Of a stretch of DNA of 64,000 nucleotides, positions 1-12,704 are shown one piece after another. The DNA lies in assembly GCA_018340375.1 (NCBI GenBank), contig JAFFJZ010000096.1, positions 62,001 through 126,000 on the forward strand. The letters run 5' to 3'. Each line of letters starts with the position of its first letter. Position 1 is the first letter of the stretch. The notes below the pieces were generated by a model. The model was not told the origin of the DNA. It saw only the letters and a program-made list of their open reading frames with translations, and made no database searches. This DNA is from Gonatopus flavifemur. Lineage: Eukaryota; Arthropoda; Insecta; Hymenoptera; Dryinidae. Both the position numbers and the translations under genes were made by a program.

Positions 1-2996
1 AGCATCCACTCGTCTCTCAAGATCTGCGAGAACTTCTTCTCCCGAATTTTCTGTTTCCGAATCAGTACTGGAATTATCTGAATAGGTGAAGTTATCATTT
101 TCATCATTATCTGATTTCTCTTCGAAATGACTTTTATCCCTTTCTGGCGTTTTCAATTCCATATCCTCGTTAACTGAGATTTGACTATCAGAATTATATT
201 TATCTCTTTCAGGAGTTATTGGATTAATATCGTCAATTCTTCTCGATTCTCCATTCCCATTGTTGAGTGAACTTGTCTGATTTTTATTTCCAATTTCGTT
301 TTGGATATCTACTATGGATGCGTTCCTTGTGAAACCTAAATCCTCCTCTATGTCTTTTGTAATATATGGTTCTACATTTGATTCCCCAGTATTATCATGT
401 TTTTCTATTCTATTTTTCTTGAATGATACCTTCTCTTTTAGAATTTCGTCATTAATAATTCTTGGTTTTGATTGATTATCTTCAATACCCTTCTCCTCAA
501 TTTCATCCGAAGAACTGTGTACTTCATCAAAAGATTCAGGTTCACTCAAATAATTTTCACTTTCCGTGGTTTCAGATTCATTCTCTAATTCAATTTCTGA
601 CGATTCATCCGATTCTATTCTGTTTCTCTTAAATTTATGTTTAAGTGGTTTATTTGATTGGGTTTTTACTGGTTCCGATTTCATCGCTCCCGTGGTTTGA
701 GGTTTCTTCTTATTTGTACGTTTCTTTGGTTCTAATGGCAAAAGTGAATACATTTCGTCTTCTGATTTCAAAGTTACTGGGAAAGCCTCGGTTTCTGGTG
801 GGTTTCGAGATAATGCGTCAGCATTTGCATTAGCCTTACCTTTCTTGTAAATTATTTTGTAATCAAAATCTATTAATTTCAATCTCCATTTCCACAGTCT
901 AGATAATGGATCTTTTATCGAATGCTGCCATTGGAGAGGCTTATGATCGGTAACTATTATGAAAGGTTTACCGTAAAGGTAGGGTCTGAAATATTGAACT
1001 GCATATACGACAGCTAAGCATTCCTTTTCTATTGTAGAATAATTTTTCTCTGCAGTATTTAGTAATCGTGAACAATATGAAATTGGCAAATCCTTCCCTA
1101 TCTCTCCCTGACTTAATATTCCACCTATTGCATAGCCCGAAGCATCAGTTGTCAAAATGAAAGGTTTCTCAAAATCTGGATATTGCAAAATTGTATCAGA
1201 ACATAGAATATCCCTCAATGTATTGAAACTCTCCTGTTGCTTATCAGTCCAATCGAAAGGTTTCTCTTTCTTCAATAAATCTGTCAAAGGTTTTGCGATA
1301 GCTGAAAAATTCTTTATGAAGCGACGATAATACCCCGAAAGACCTACAAATTGTTTGATATTCTTTGAATTTCGAGGTACTGGAAAATTTCTCACTGCAA
1401 CTATCTTCTTTGGGTCTGGCATAACCCGTTCACAACTTATCACATGCCCTAAATAAATTACTTCTTTTCGTAAAAATCTACATTTTTCTGGATTCAACTT
1501 CAAATTCGCGGGTCTCAATCCTTTTACCAGTCTTCCAAATTTAATTAAGTGTTCTTCTAAAGACCGCGCGTACAAAACGATATCGTCGACATATATGAAA
1601 AGTTCTGTACCTTGCAGTCCTGATGAAACAATATCCATCAATCTTTGAAAGATTGCGGGTGCATTTTTCAGACCGAAAGGCATTCTTTGATACTGATAAT
1701 GGCCGTAAGGAGTCGTGAATGCAGTTTTTTCTTTATCCTCGTCTTCCATCAAAATTTGATGAAAACCAGACTGTAAATCGAAAGTTGAAAAATATTTTGC
1801 TCCTCCCAATTGATCCAGAATATCATTTATGTTAGGTAAAGGATATGCATCCGAAATAGTATGTTCATTCAATTCTCGAAAATCAACTACTAATCTCCAT
1901 TTCTTAGGGGCTCCTTCTTCTGATTTTTTCGGTACGATCCATAAAGGACTATTATAAGGTGAGCATGATGGCTCAATAATATCGTTTTGTAGCAATTCTG
2001 CTGTTTGTTTTGCAATTTCATTTCTATGCATCGGTGGATATCTATACTGTTTCTTATGAATTACTGCATTATCAGATTGTCTGATGCGACATTTCAAGAC
2101 GTCTGTATGAGTTAGTTTTGCATTCAAATGGAATAAATCAGAGCTAATATCTATCATTCTTTTGGTATACTCCATTTCTTCTTCATTCAAGTCAGATAAA
2201 TCTAATTTTGACAAAATCTCATTTTTCCTTTCCAAACATTCATTTGTGTTTCTATTTACGTTCAAGCATTTATTTTCTCCCATTATCTCGAATTCTATTA
2301 ATTCTACGACGGGTATATTGATAACAACATTTTCAGATGTCGTATTGGCTATCTTGAAAAATGCAATTCCTTTATTATTTTTCACCAACATATCCCCGTA
2401 TATTACCACAGGAGAAATTTCTCTTCTTCCGAGGAATCCTTCCTTCATTTCAGGAGTAGAAATTATCCCTTTGATTACTGATATAGATCGCGATGGTATG
2501 GTTATAACTTCCTCTGGTTTTAAAAATGGAACTATAAAATTTTCGGACTTCAAAACTCCCTCGACAAGATCAATAATCATTTTATTTTCAATAAGAAAAG
2601 CAATTCCTATAATTCCATCTGCTGGTAATTGGATGGGGTCTTCAATTAGATGAAACTTAGCTATCTTCCCTAAAATGATCATTTCAATGGTACCTAAGGT
2701 GATAATTCTTTCTGGACCGATTCCCGTTAAAAAGATTTTCTCTGATGTTTGAATGTTATCTGCTGGACCTGCATATAAATCATACTTCAACAAATTGACT
2801 TCTGCACCCGAATCAATCATGAATTTCAAATTTTGATCTCCCTTTTTTACACAAATTTTCGGAATTCGATTTGCGTTTATGCTGAGGACGTGCTCGGAAA
2901 TTCCCCTGTGATTTCCGTTTGATCCGCTTGAATCGGATGCAGTTGTTTTGCTACCGCTCGCCCGGCATCCTGTCTCGACGAGTGGCCATGCAAGTT
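1..2996 (-). CDS. pol: pol polyprotein: protease, reverse transcriptase, RNase H (partial)
   Basis: One minus-strand frame stays open from about 3012 to the window edge, with no stop seen at the places I read. The protease active site DSGA lies at about 2814-2803. Reverse transcriptase motif A (FDLQSGFHQI) is near 1779, and the catalytic YVDD is at 1593-1582. RNase H follows with TTDASG near 1150, an ECLAV glutamate region near 1025 and TDHKPL near 945. The domain ends with ADALSRNP near 805, a typical gypsy boundary. Downstream, about 265 codons rich in Glu, Asp, Ser, Lys and Asn run to the edge with no integrase zinc finger, an unusually long linker. The frame is -1 relative to gag, so expression should need ribosomal frameshifting. 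The product would process the polyprotein and reverse-transcribe the element RNA in cytoplasmic particles. Confidence 0.92.
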
Positions 2997-4916
2997 TCCC
3001 GACTTGATAGAATCATGGTATTTCAATGTTCTACACTCTGATCTTTCGTGTCCGAACCTTTTGCAATAACTACATTGTTTTTGACTATCGTTATGATTGT
3101 TGTGATTAGTGTTATTAAATCGATATCGATCATTATTCCAGTTATCCCGATTATAATTACTGTTATATTGACCCCTATTAGGATTTGGAACAGTAGAATC
3201 ATCATAGGTATTTTTATTTTTATTGAAATTATTAGGGGTATTTCGATCATTATTTGAATAATTACGACTTTTACTGTGTGAATTATTTTGTTGGTTATTA
3301 TTAGATGATTGATACCAACAAACAGATTCATTATGTTCTTTTTTCCCACACTTCGCGCAAGGTTTAATATTTTGAGTCATATCAGAGTTAAAATTGACTC
3401 GTCTGCGACTACTATCGGCTCTGCTCTTTTCCTTCTCTAATTCCCCATGTACTCTTACGGTTTCATCGAAGCATTCTCTCAAATTTTTCCAATCTTGTGA
3501 CTTTAATTAAACCCTCAGAGTTTGAGGTAGTCCTCTACGAAAATTCTTCATTACAAAATTTTCATAATGTTGTTTTTTAACAGGCAATAATTTTCCGACG
3601 ATACTTTGTTCCTCATCACAAATAGCGGTGTACAAATCTTGAATTCTCGATATATAATTTTGTATAGATTCTCCGCTTCCCATGTGAATTGTAGCTAATT
3701 CTCCCAAGTATTCTTCCAATGATTTTGCTGGTGCAAAACTCATCTTCAATAGTCTTATCAATTCTTCGATTGTTTCTGGATTTTCTTCTCCTACCGCCAT
3801 ATATGCATGGCCTGATAGTTTATTAATGATTATTTTAGTTAAAACGAATTCTTGGTCTCGCGGTATCAGATCTTTTGCTCTTCGACAATATGTTGCAAAT
3901 TGAAACACAGTGAGAGTTTTGCCTTTTCTATCAGTGTGTCCATCGAATTGCGGTATCATATCCGCGACATCTCTCATTCCCAACCTCATGGGTAGAAATC
4001 TGGAATTTTCCTCGGGTCTTGCCTGGGAATGATTGAAATTTCTATTCATTCCACCATGTGATTCATTGTTAACACAATATGGTTGAGCATCTCCTTGCCC
4101 AGGATTGAGATACAAATTCTGAATATCTCCGTATTCGTCATCGTATCTCTGATATGGAACCTCGGTCCCATAATTGTGTCGAATATGATCATTATGGCTA
4201 TCTTTCCTAATTGCTCCTGTTTTTGCATTCTCATATGAATATACCCGATCAACATTCTTCGAATCTCCTCGTAACTTTTTTATCTCTTCTTTCAAAAATT
4301 GAATTTCATCATGGACATCGCGCGATCTGTCATCGATCAGCCTCGGCAATCGATTTCCACCAACGCGATCATCTAAAATCATGAGATCTTCCTCTCTTGA
4401 TTTTGAAAAATTAGTTTTTTCTTGATTTTGCAACCCTGCCTCGCTAAATCCTGCATTGTCCCTTATCTTTTCTCTCTGAGTTGAGGAGATCAGTTTTTCA
4501 TGTTCTTGAATCTTTCTGGTGAGTTGCCTAAGCTTATCGGCTTGATCCGTGTTAAGATTTGTAAGACTTATGTTTGCCCGTTCTAATTTTTCAAATGCTT
4601 CTTCTAATAGTTGATATCGTTCTTTCAATTCATGAGATTCTCTTTCCGCGCTTTCTTGTTTTAATTTCGCATCTGTTAATTGTTTATTAACATCTTGTAC
4701 CATGGTTGAACTTTCCATTGTCACTTTCTTTTTCCTTTCTTCAAGGATTTGTTTGTCTTTCTCCAAATCCTCTTTCCTTGCTGCTAAACTCTCTTCTAGA
4801 CTTTTATGTTTGTTTGAAAATTCCTGCTCTCTTTTATTCAACTCTTCTTTTCTTTGCATCAATGTTCACCTCAATTCCTCTAACTGTCTTCCAGTCATTT
4901 CTCGTGTAGTTGGCAT
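2877..4916 (-). pseudogene. gag: gag (capsid and nucleocapsid) with two in-frame stops
   Basis: The likely start is the ATG at 4916, because the same frame then runs through the rest of gag. It meets a TGA at 4868-4866, continues, meets a TAA at 3509-3507, and continues again to the true end at 2879-2877. The first long segment is a Lys/Glu-rich coiled coil (about 4860-4480), a charged linker, then a capsid-like region containing an ESIQNYISRIQDL stretch typical of retrotransposon gag. The last part carries two CX2CX4HX4C zinc knuckles at 3359-3318 and 3074-3033, separated by an Asn-rich spacer. Knuckles bind element RNA during particle assembly. Both stops are single codons without a frameshift, pointing to recent decay; readthrough is possible but unsupported. 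Confidence 0.85.
2994..3000 (-). promoter_or_regulatory. candidate -1 ribosomal frameshift heptamer GGGAAAC
   Basis: In the gag frame the bases read G GGA AAC, a canonical X XXY YYZ slippery heptamer. It lies after the second zinc knuckle and inside the overlap where the pol frame is open (from about 3012) and gag has not ended (2877). Slipping by -1 enters pol exactly. The sequence downstream is locally GC-rich and has complementary hexamers (GGATGC and GCATCC) that could form a stimulatory stem. The heptamer is seen directly; its use is inferred. Confidence 0.7.
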
Positions 4917-6124
4917 GATTACGTACTTAATTTGATTTTAGATTGGAATTACTTGTCAAGAATTCTCTTATCCTTGTTTTGACGAAAATATCGTTTATAA
5001 AGATTTTATGATCCAGTAATTCAATGATTGGAACAAGTTTGATAATTTTGAGGATTTCGTTGGAAATTGTTTCTCAAGTTTTATAGTTAAAATTTGTTTA
5101 AATAGTCGGAACGATTTAAGTCGCGAGAAAGGAAAAATCACTTATAATATCCCGTTATATTCTCTTACTATTAGAATGACAGGTTTGATGAGTTTTCTCC
5201 TTTTATTTCATGAAAGAATTAAGATTCTATTGATGAAATATAATTCGATGCGAATTATTAGAATAATGCACAGATGATGAAAATAGAGGGATAATGGGAG
5301 AATATTCATACGAATTTCCGAATCTACTTGTGTTGTGAAGTTATTGGAGGAATTCAAATTCTATTCTTCAATCCGATCAGCGAGAATATGCTTTCGAACA
5401 AAAGTATTTCCTATGATCTTTGAAGTGAATTAATCGAACTCGACCACAAAATGACCTGTACTTTGAGAAACTATAATCGCACTTTCCTATCAGAAACAAC
5501 AGCGAAAATTCTATTACAGATCGAGATTGAATGGAATTTTCTTTTCTTCTCTGAGTTGTAATTGAATCCCGCGTAGCTACTCTGACGTTCACAAAATAAA
5601 AAAGTTTCGACTGGTCTGTAAAATCTACTGGAATTCAAATATGATTCAGGAATATTGAATACACTACAAGTTATTCAGACAGAACAAAGAAAAAAAATGT
5701 TCGGATTGAAGTTGGGATGAAACTGGTCTATAACAATATATGATTTCGCGAAAACTTCAAAATTGCACGATTTTCACTGTTCACAACACAGACGATGGTA
5801 TGTCACACACATGGTTTCAACAATTGCAAGAAAAGGGAGAAAAATTCACAATAAAAATATATCAATAAAATGTCACATATGATAAATGTCCAAATGTAGA
5901 GCATAAAATACATAAATCATGCAAATTATTCACATCAAAACAATTCCTGAAAAACAAATGTAGATCAATTCAATTTTCTCTCCACTTAGAAAATTTTGAA
6001 CATATTCGAAGATTCCATTTCACTTGAAAAAACGTGTGTTGAAGCATACATGAATTAAGATATATCGTGTCTCTATGAGAATATGATATCTCTGAAAACT
6101 GAGAATTTCCCTACAAGAAAATAT
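4917..6124 (-). other. long untranslated leader of the gypsy element
   Basis: About 1.2 kb between the primer-binding site and the gag start. Only short open frames occur and none resembles a known protein. This is long for a gypsy leader and would hold any packaging signal. I see no nested insertion in it. Confidence 0.5.
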
Positions 6125-6141
6125 CCACGACGCTGCCACCA
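6125..6141 (-). other. candidate tRNA primer-binding site
   Basis: On the minus strand the bases read TGGTGGCAGCGTCGTGG, starting with TGG as required to pair with a tRNA 3' CCA end. The site lies 10 bases downstream of the candidate LTR. I cannot name the tRNA with confidence. Confidence 0.55.
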
Positions 6142-6151
6142 AATTTATTCA

Positions 6152-7454
6152 TGTAACGTCCGGGAGCCGAACGTGCATGAATATTTTTCTAAGTTTCAAT
6201 TTATAAATTTTAATTTAACTTGAATGCCTCTGAGTAGCGCGAGGCCTAAGTGAAACTGGATTCGGAGCTAAAACTTGTGCCCACGGGACCAGTGTTTTCT
6301 TGTTGGGAATAGGAAATCGTGAAATGGATTCGGATAGGATTTTAAGGAATCACGAGTTGTTGCACTGTCGCATAGGATGCATTCGAAAATCAAATACAAC
6401 CTTAACGACAACATTTACCACTTCTCGAGAAAAGTGGCTCGGGTGTGAAGCTGTAAGAGGAGGAAGAAAAGGGAATGATCAAAGGTGTAGGAATGAAAGA
6501 TTAGTTGTTGGAATAACATAGAATTTACTCAATTGAAATTTTACACTGAAACTTGTGGAGAAAACTTTGAATTTACATCAATATGAATATAACAGTTAAT
6601 AATATCTAATTCTACCTTTTGTTGCATTATCGATGCGCCCCTCGAGTCTTCCTGTCTCTGGTTCAATGAACTTAATCGTGATTTATTTCACTACAACCAC
6701 TTCACCACTAATTTAAGTCCTGAGAGATGAGTCTTGAGGATTAAAATTGACACTGAATTTAAATGAAAACGGAACTGTAACTAAATTGAAAACTAAGTTG
6801 AAATGAAAGTTTGATTTGAAAAGATGAACTTAACGTGTTTCATCTTTGTCGCGGCGAGAATCTGCCCGAGGTTTTCCTCTGTACCAAGGAAGAAACCTCG
6901 GTTTACCCCCAATTATGGCGATTTTAGTCGGTCAGTGGGGTCATTTGACTAATTAGAAACCACTAATTGTCCCACCGACTGGAATTCACCCTGTGGTGGG
7001 AGGCATTGACGAATCAAAAGGTCAGTGCTCTCGACTTCGTCATCTTCTTGTACGTCTTTTCTATGTCGTGAAGACCATAGGTGGGGTCGTTCTTGAAGAA
7101 CATTGGTTAGATAACTTATACATCCCTTCTTCCGTATTGTTCTCACGCACAGCATCGATGACTAAATTCGAAGTCATGAGAGAGCGTGTAATGTTTATAA
7201 GTAACATAAACATAACATTGGTTATCAAGCCTCCAATGTTGGAACCTGAGGAATATTCTTCAGGTTTCCGTTTATAATGAATCTTCACCTTATCGAAAGG
7301 GAGTTTTGGTCTTGCCATGATGATTCGGATAAAGAAATTCCAGTCCGTGGGATCTATGAACCACATATTATAAAACTGCCAAATTATTATTGATTGAAAA
7401 ATATTCTAAAAAAAAACCCCCTGTCTGACCAAAAATCGTACAACATTCGTTACA
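6152..7454 (-). repeat. candidate 5' LTR
   Basis: The segment begins TGTAACG and ends CGTTACA, a 7-bp terminal inverted repeat with the usual TG...CA ends, and directly precedes the primer-binding site. It contains a clear hairpin near 6870-6905 (CCGAGGTTT pairing with AAACCTCGG). The partner LTR is outside the window, so the right boundary rests only on the inverted ends. Confidence 0.55.
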
Positions 7455-9602
7455 TGCAAATGTACTATATCAAATCAGAGTATTCTCCCATACAACCTGA
7501 ATCTAACTTATGATAATATTAATTCATGAAATCAAAATCATTTAATTATGAAAAATTACACATGACTAAACTCGAATTCATTCTGTTTCAAACCATGCAC
7601 TACAATAAAAATAACACTGTACTTGCATACAATGCAACACGCATTTTAGTCATTCCTATTCAAATTCAATGATATGGAATTTCCATAAATATTCTTATAA
7701 CTATTATTATTAATTATTGCTATCCTGTCAAATTGTCAATTGTAATGAATGACATACTCGTATCGTAAATAGGAGATTTGATCAATTTCAGAGCATGCGA
7801 GTTGGTTCTAGATTGAAAAATCATGAATTATAATATTGTTATTGATTACAATCAATCAAATATTCCTTTAACATGCTCTCGAACGAAGGTGTCATTTAGA
7901 CTCGATTCTTTCATTCGATTTAATTAGATTTTCTTCCCTTTTTACAGAGTAACGTGGTAAAACTTATATAAGCCCTTAGAAATACATTCGGTATAAATTC
8001 GGTATGGATCTTCCATACCCAATTATTATAGAAAACTTTTCAAATTTCGGTATATTTTTGGTATAAATCAAGTCAGATTTCGGCAACAGTATTATTTGAG
8101 TATAATTGAGGTATGGAAAATTCACAAACATACCGGATAATTTCAGTATGATCAAAGTATGATCGCATTTGCTAGGGAATGTAAATCCAACAGGACTTTG
8201 AAATTAATTCCCAGCAAACACGACTGCAAATCTAACGTGCTTTAAACACCGTCAAAGCGTGCAATAAAGTGACAGAAGCGTTTGTGAAAAGTTTCGACCG
8301 CCAAATGACTCTAAGGCAAATTTGGTTGAGCGTGCTATCACATTTCATTGAACGTCCAATGCACCCTTCTTACCGAACACTCTTCTCCAACTCTTCAATA
8401 ACTCTTTCCTGATGTTTACGATGTTTCGGTAGTGAAGGTTTTCAACACGCTTATAGGACTTCCCTTGTGTATATGTCTTGATTGATTGAGAATTATATGA
8501 TTTTGAGGTTAGAATGTTTAGAGGGTATTCTTTACCTTTCATACCAGTTGTTGAGCTGAAAAATGTTATTCATATTCAAGATACATTTACCAATATAATT
8601 ACTCAACAACAATTGTTTTGAATTATCGAACTGTAATTTGATGATGTTTGATATGTGCAAGTTAATTAAATTATTTTGCACATTTAATGATTACACATGG
8701 GATATTGAAATTGATTTGTAAACTTTCAGGATGAAAAATCATTTCAATTCAATGAGAAAGAGTGAATTTAAAGCACATTCCCTTATGACACAGTGCATCA
8801 GGAAAATAAAGTTCCAATTTTTCAATCACCGATGTTAGCCTAGCGGTAAAGGACTTCCTCCCGAATTCAGAAGTTTTTGGTTCGCATATGCACACGTTCG
8901 GCTTTCTTTTGTTCACGAATGAGTGTAAGCTGCAATGTTGGCTAATTAGATAAAAATGTTCCCTGAATTTGAATCAGTGAAATGTTATATATTCAATATA
9001 TTCAAATATATTCAAATAATTATCATCCGAGAATTATGTATTCAAAACATTGATGTTCTTTCCCTGGGAATTCTTACAATGAAAATCTGTTTGTAATCTT
9101 AGGGGAATGAATATGTATCTCGTTTTAACAAGACAGTCGTTGCAAAAGAGTTTGAAAACGTCAAATCGTACTGCAATAAGAACTGGTATGAACAAATTGA
9201 AATCTCGCAACAAAAAGAGTTGTTTCACGTATTCTAGAATCAACTGGCGAATATACAGGGCGAAATTGTTCACTGCATTGAATGATGTTGATGAAAACTT
9301 CAAAATCGTCGGAAGGAAAAATATTCCCGTCAATGTTCCTTTATCAGGAAATTGAAGTATTGAGACACCGATACAATTCATTATTAAATAAAAATGTCAT
9401 CTTTTGGATAGAATTATAATTGATGATATAAATAAATAATCGTAGTATTGGAAACATAGTTCATACATAATTGATTCCTCAACAAAAAGAAGAAGAAACT
9501 TGTTTGTTTACACAATTTGTCTCAAATATCAAGCTTTCGTTCATAACATTGTTTTGAACAACTGGTTTATTTGTTTATAATAAAGAATCCATCATGTAAA
9601 AA
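7455..9602. other. AT-rich spacer without recognised genes
   Basis: No credible coding region. Degenerate repeats of a cggtat-type motif occur at about 7980-8160. Short open frames near 8345-8542 and 9034-9381 have no recognisable domain and overlap each other on both strands. Confidence 0.5.
8829..8895 (+). repeat. tRNA-like fragment, possible SINE remnant
   Basis: A TAGCCTAGCGG tract at about 8836 resembles a pol III A box, and GGTTCGC at about 8879 resembles a B box at tRNA-like spacing. No acceptor stem is evident, so this looks like a decayed tRNA-derived repeat and not a functional tRNA. Confidence 0.3.
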
Positions 9603-9776
9603 TAGCTTGATATTCGAATTATTCGACACAAAAAACATAAACCTGTATTGAGGAATCGAGTGGACTCGTGTTTCATAGAGTCTCTTACGGTTAACCTGCA
9701 ACTATTTAGAAATCATAAAGAATATAGGTTACGCGCTGATGGATAAATCGCTGTATCTCTCAAACTAATAGCTTAA

Positions 9777-11548
9777 CCCTCCGTTACTCGCGCTATGAGC
9801 GCGACGCCGGCTTTTCATTTCAAATCCTTGTGCATATTCAACCATCAAAAATAGGTTAACGCTGATCAAGGAATTCTTAGTTGATAGTCTCTAGTACACA
9901 ACAGTAAGAGTTTTAATCATATTTATCACATTCAAGTACGAGAAATTTTAATTTTAATGTTGAGGTAATTAGAAAAAGCGGCGCGCCGCTCACAGTGCGT
10001 GCAGATCCGGTAGTGTTTTTCCTATGTGACGTTGCCATACTTCGTATTCAATTTATCAGCTGTCAGAAAAATCATGGCATTCCATATACAAGGTTTTATA
10101 GTTATATAAAACTATTATAGTTATAGTTAAATTTTAATAAGTCTCGTAATTTTCATTATGGAAGTTTGTGATATTATGATTATCAACATGTGATAATATG
10201 GAGCTTTTCATTCGAGAACCTTTGAATATCAAGTTTTAAATATCTTTAAATGATGAAAAATATTCTTTTGCAAATCGGAAAAGGAAAAGCAAAATTCACA
10301 AATTTTTTTCAAGAATAATAAAATCTCTCTCAAACGTACGTAGATTTTTATGGGTTTCTGTTTTCAATAATTATAAAAAATTATAACAAGTTTGAATGTA
10401 CTATTATTAAAAGACTGCGAAGAATTTGTGATATTGTGGTATCATAATTATATTGTGATATTATAGTTATTGAGATAGAATCATTTGAAACTTACGCCAA
10501 AGATATGGGTTGATTAAGTTTGAAAAAACTTCACATAGTGCAAAATATTTTTTTTCTGAAAATCGAATGACCAATATTGAGAATAAAACTTGCCATTTTT
10601 TTTCTTAAGATAAAATTTCTTCTAATCCAGTGAACATTTTTTTGTTTCAGATTAAAAAATATGTATTAGTATATTCATTACTGAAACCTCTGTAAAACCT
10701 GTACTGGAAAACTTCTTACATAATTTCTTTTAATAAAAACGTATGTGCATGAATATTTCATGTTGTGTTAAAACATCATCATATCCATTTCAATCAAATA
10801 AAATTTATTCATTTTCAATCTTCATCAGAATATTAATAACACAGCCAGCACAAATGCTCAATTTGAATTCATAGGAACTTCTCTAAGACCTCTAGAAGAT
10901 TCCCCGTTATGCGATTGATAATGAATTCAATGAAATTAAAAATGAAAACGTACTGAATGCCCGAAGAATTCATTATGAAGTGTTGTTATGAGTTTTTCTT
11001 CAACATTAAGTCATTCATTAGGAGTTCATTTTGAATTCAAAATATTCATGATGAATAACGGAAGCTCTGCGAAGACTTGTGCGGTATGGGAATCCATTGA
11101 ACGACTTATGATATACATGTTTATGGACAATTTAGATATTTTGTACATGTTAAATTGCTGAATATTGAAATTTGTGATCATTATATTTATTTAATGGGTT
11201 TTCCAAATTCATTCATCTAGATATAATGGGTACAGTGATAAATGAAGATTCTACATTTGAAAATGGCGCCATAATTTGCAATACGTTTGGCAACGCTGCA
11301 AAAGAATTAACATTGCGGCGGATCGCCGCGGCGCGAGTAACGATGTCCGGCACAGTGATGCCAGCATTTGGTCGACCGAGTCGATTTTCCCCCTCCATCA
11401 CGCTGTATACAATCAAATTTCTTTTGTCGGAGGTTTGATTGTGTGTGTGGAATTTCTATACAGACAGATGTGATGGAGAGGGAAAATCGACTCGGTCGAC
11501 CAAATGCTGGCATCACTGGTCCGGCAGAGGCACGCGAGTAACGGAGGG
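9777..11548. mobile_element. non-autonomous piggyBac-like element
   Basis: The insertion is bounded on both sides by TTAA (9773-9776 and 11549-11552). The ends are inverted: CCCTCCGTTACTCGCG on the left and its reverse complement on the right. TTAA duplication plus CCC...GGG ends is diagnostic of the piggyBac superfamily. The 1.77-kb interior is AT-rich with no transposase frame. Removing it rejoins a continuous match to the reverse complement near 13540, which supports the boundaries. Confidence 0.8.
11354..11517. repeat. long hairpin inside the piggyBac-like element
   Basis: Arms of about 48 bases at 11354-11402 and 11471-11517 are near-perfect inverted copies (AGTGATGCCAGCATTTGG and its complement). 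The hairpin sits just inside the right terminus. The overlapping open frames at 11213-11628 on both strands are by-products of this symmetry. Confidence 0.75.
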
Positions 11549-12704
11549 TTAATCGATCTGAAATTTTCCACAAAGTTGGTTGATGCACTAACGAACAACT
11601 TTGCCGCGGGAAGTTTCCTCCTGCTCAAACTTTATTCATCACTTTTTTAATACGAAGCTTGAAAAAGATGATTGGATTAAAGAATCATTTTGGATTGAAA
11701 AATTAATAATTTTCAATGATTTTTTGCGAGTTTTTTCAACATCATCGTCTTTGGGGAGGTCCCACGAATGAAAATTGATAAAACTCATCTCGATACGTTG
11801 GAAAATAAAAAAGTTACAGCGAGTTTAATGTTGAAAAACATTGATTTTCAGACCGCAAATATTTCCAGTTTTTATTTTTTTACGAAGAAACTACTGATTA
11901 CAGACAAAAATCACAAACGGAGACTTGGGTTCATTTTTCACCCAATCACCTGGTATTTTTTATTTTTCGAAATTCCAATTTTTAATTTTGATGTGTGACG
12001 TCACGGCTTGGACAATACTTTTACGTTTTTTCGAGCGCGCGGCTGGTTGTTAGATCCGGCCGCTCAATTGTCGAAAGCATGAAATTTTCATCGGGAAATC
12101 AATTCAACAAGTACAAGTGTAATAGGGATCAGAAATATTACTTTTTCAAATATTTCCAAGTTGAAATGATCTAAGGATTCGCGAGTTTTGTAACGCTTGA
12201 CTAGCCTAAAACTAGACACTTGCAAGTGCTCCGTGCATTGAAAAAAATGGTAGAGTGTCGCAGTTCCGAAGGTCCATTTTCCCGGAAGTTCGATATACCG
12301 AAATATTCCTAGATGTTACTAGCCATCTAACTATTATATTTCAAGGAACTGAAATTTTGTCGCGACATTGCAGCTTCCACCGTGTGTTCAATACCTATGA
12401 AAACAATGGATTTCTAGAAATAAGATTTGGGGTGTTCCAAGCCAACTGGGCATCGTTGGTTTCACTACCCAGAAAGCACAGAAAATTCTCTCAACGTTTT
12501 GAAAACATGCACTTGGTTTTGCGTGTTTTGGTCCCCGAAGAGTAAGTTTTTTAAATATTTAGAGTACCTGCATTTTGGATGCCCTGAATACGTACTTAAC
12601 TCGTTCTTTTCATCTACTACGGGCCGTTCTCATAATGTTTCCCCAACATACTTCCATGAAAACTAACCTTTAAAAACATATGCGCAGCTTCACACAACGT
12701 AATG

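Larger units (their letters stand above)
1..7454 (-). mobile_element. Ty3/gypsy LTR retrotransposon, left part outside window
   Basis: Read on the minus strand from right to left, the order is candidate 5' LTR, primer-binding site, long leader, gag with two zinc knuckles, then pol with protease, reverse transcriptase and RNase H. RNase H precedes any integrase, as in Ty3/gypsy. Integrase and the 3' LTR would lie left of base 1. Pol looks uninterrupted, but gag carries two in-frame stops, so this copy is probably inactive unless those stops are bypassed. No envelope gene is visible. Confidence 0.9.

Noticed and set aside
2162..2653. 163-residue plus-strand open frame
   Set aside because: It is antisense to the well-supported pol frame and has no recognisable motif.
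1..7454. Endogenous virus with envelope gene
   Set aside because: Gag, protease, reverse transcriptase and RNase H are typical of gypsy retrotransposons and no envelope-like frame is inside the window.
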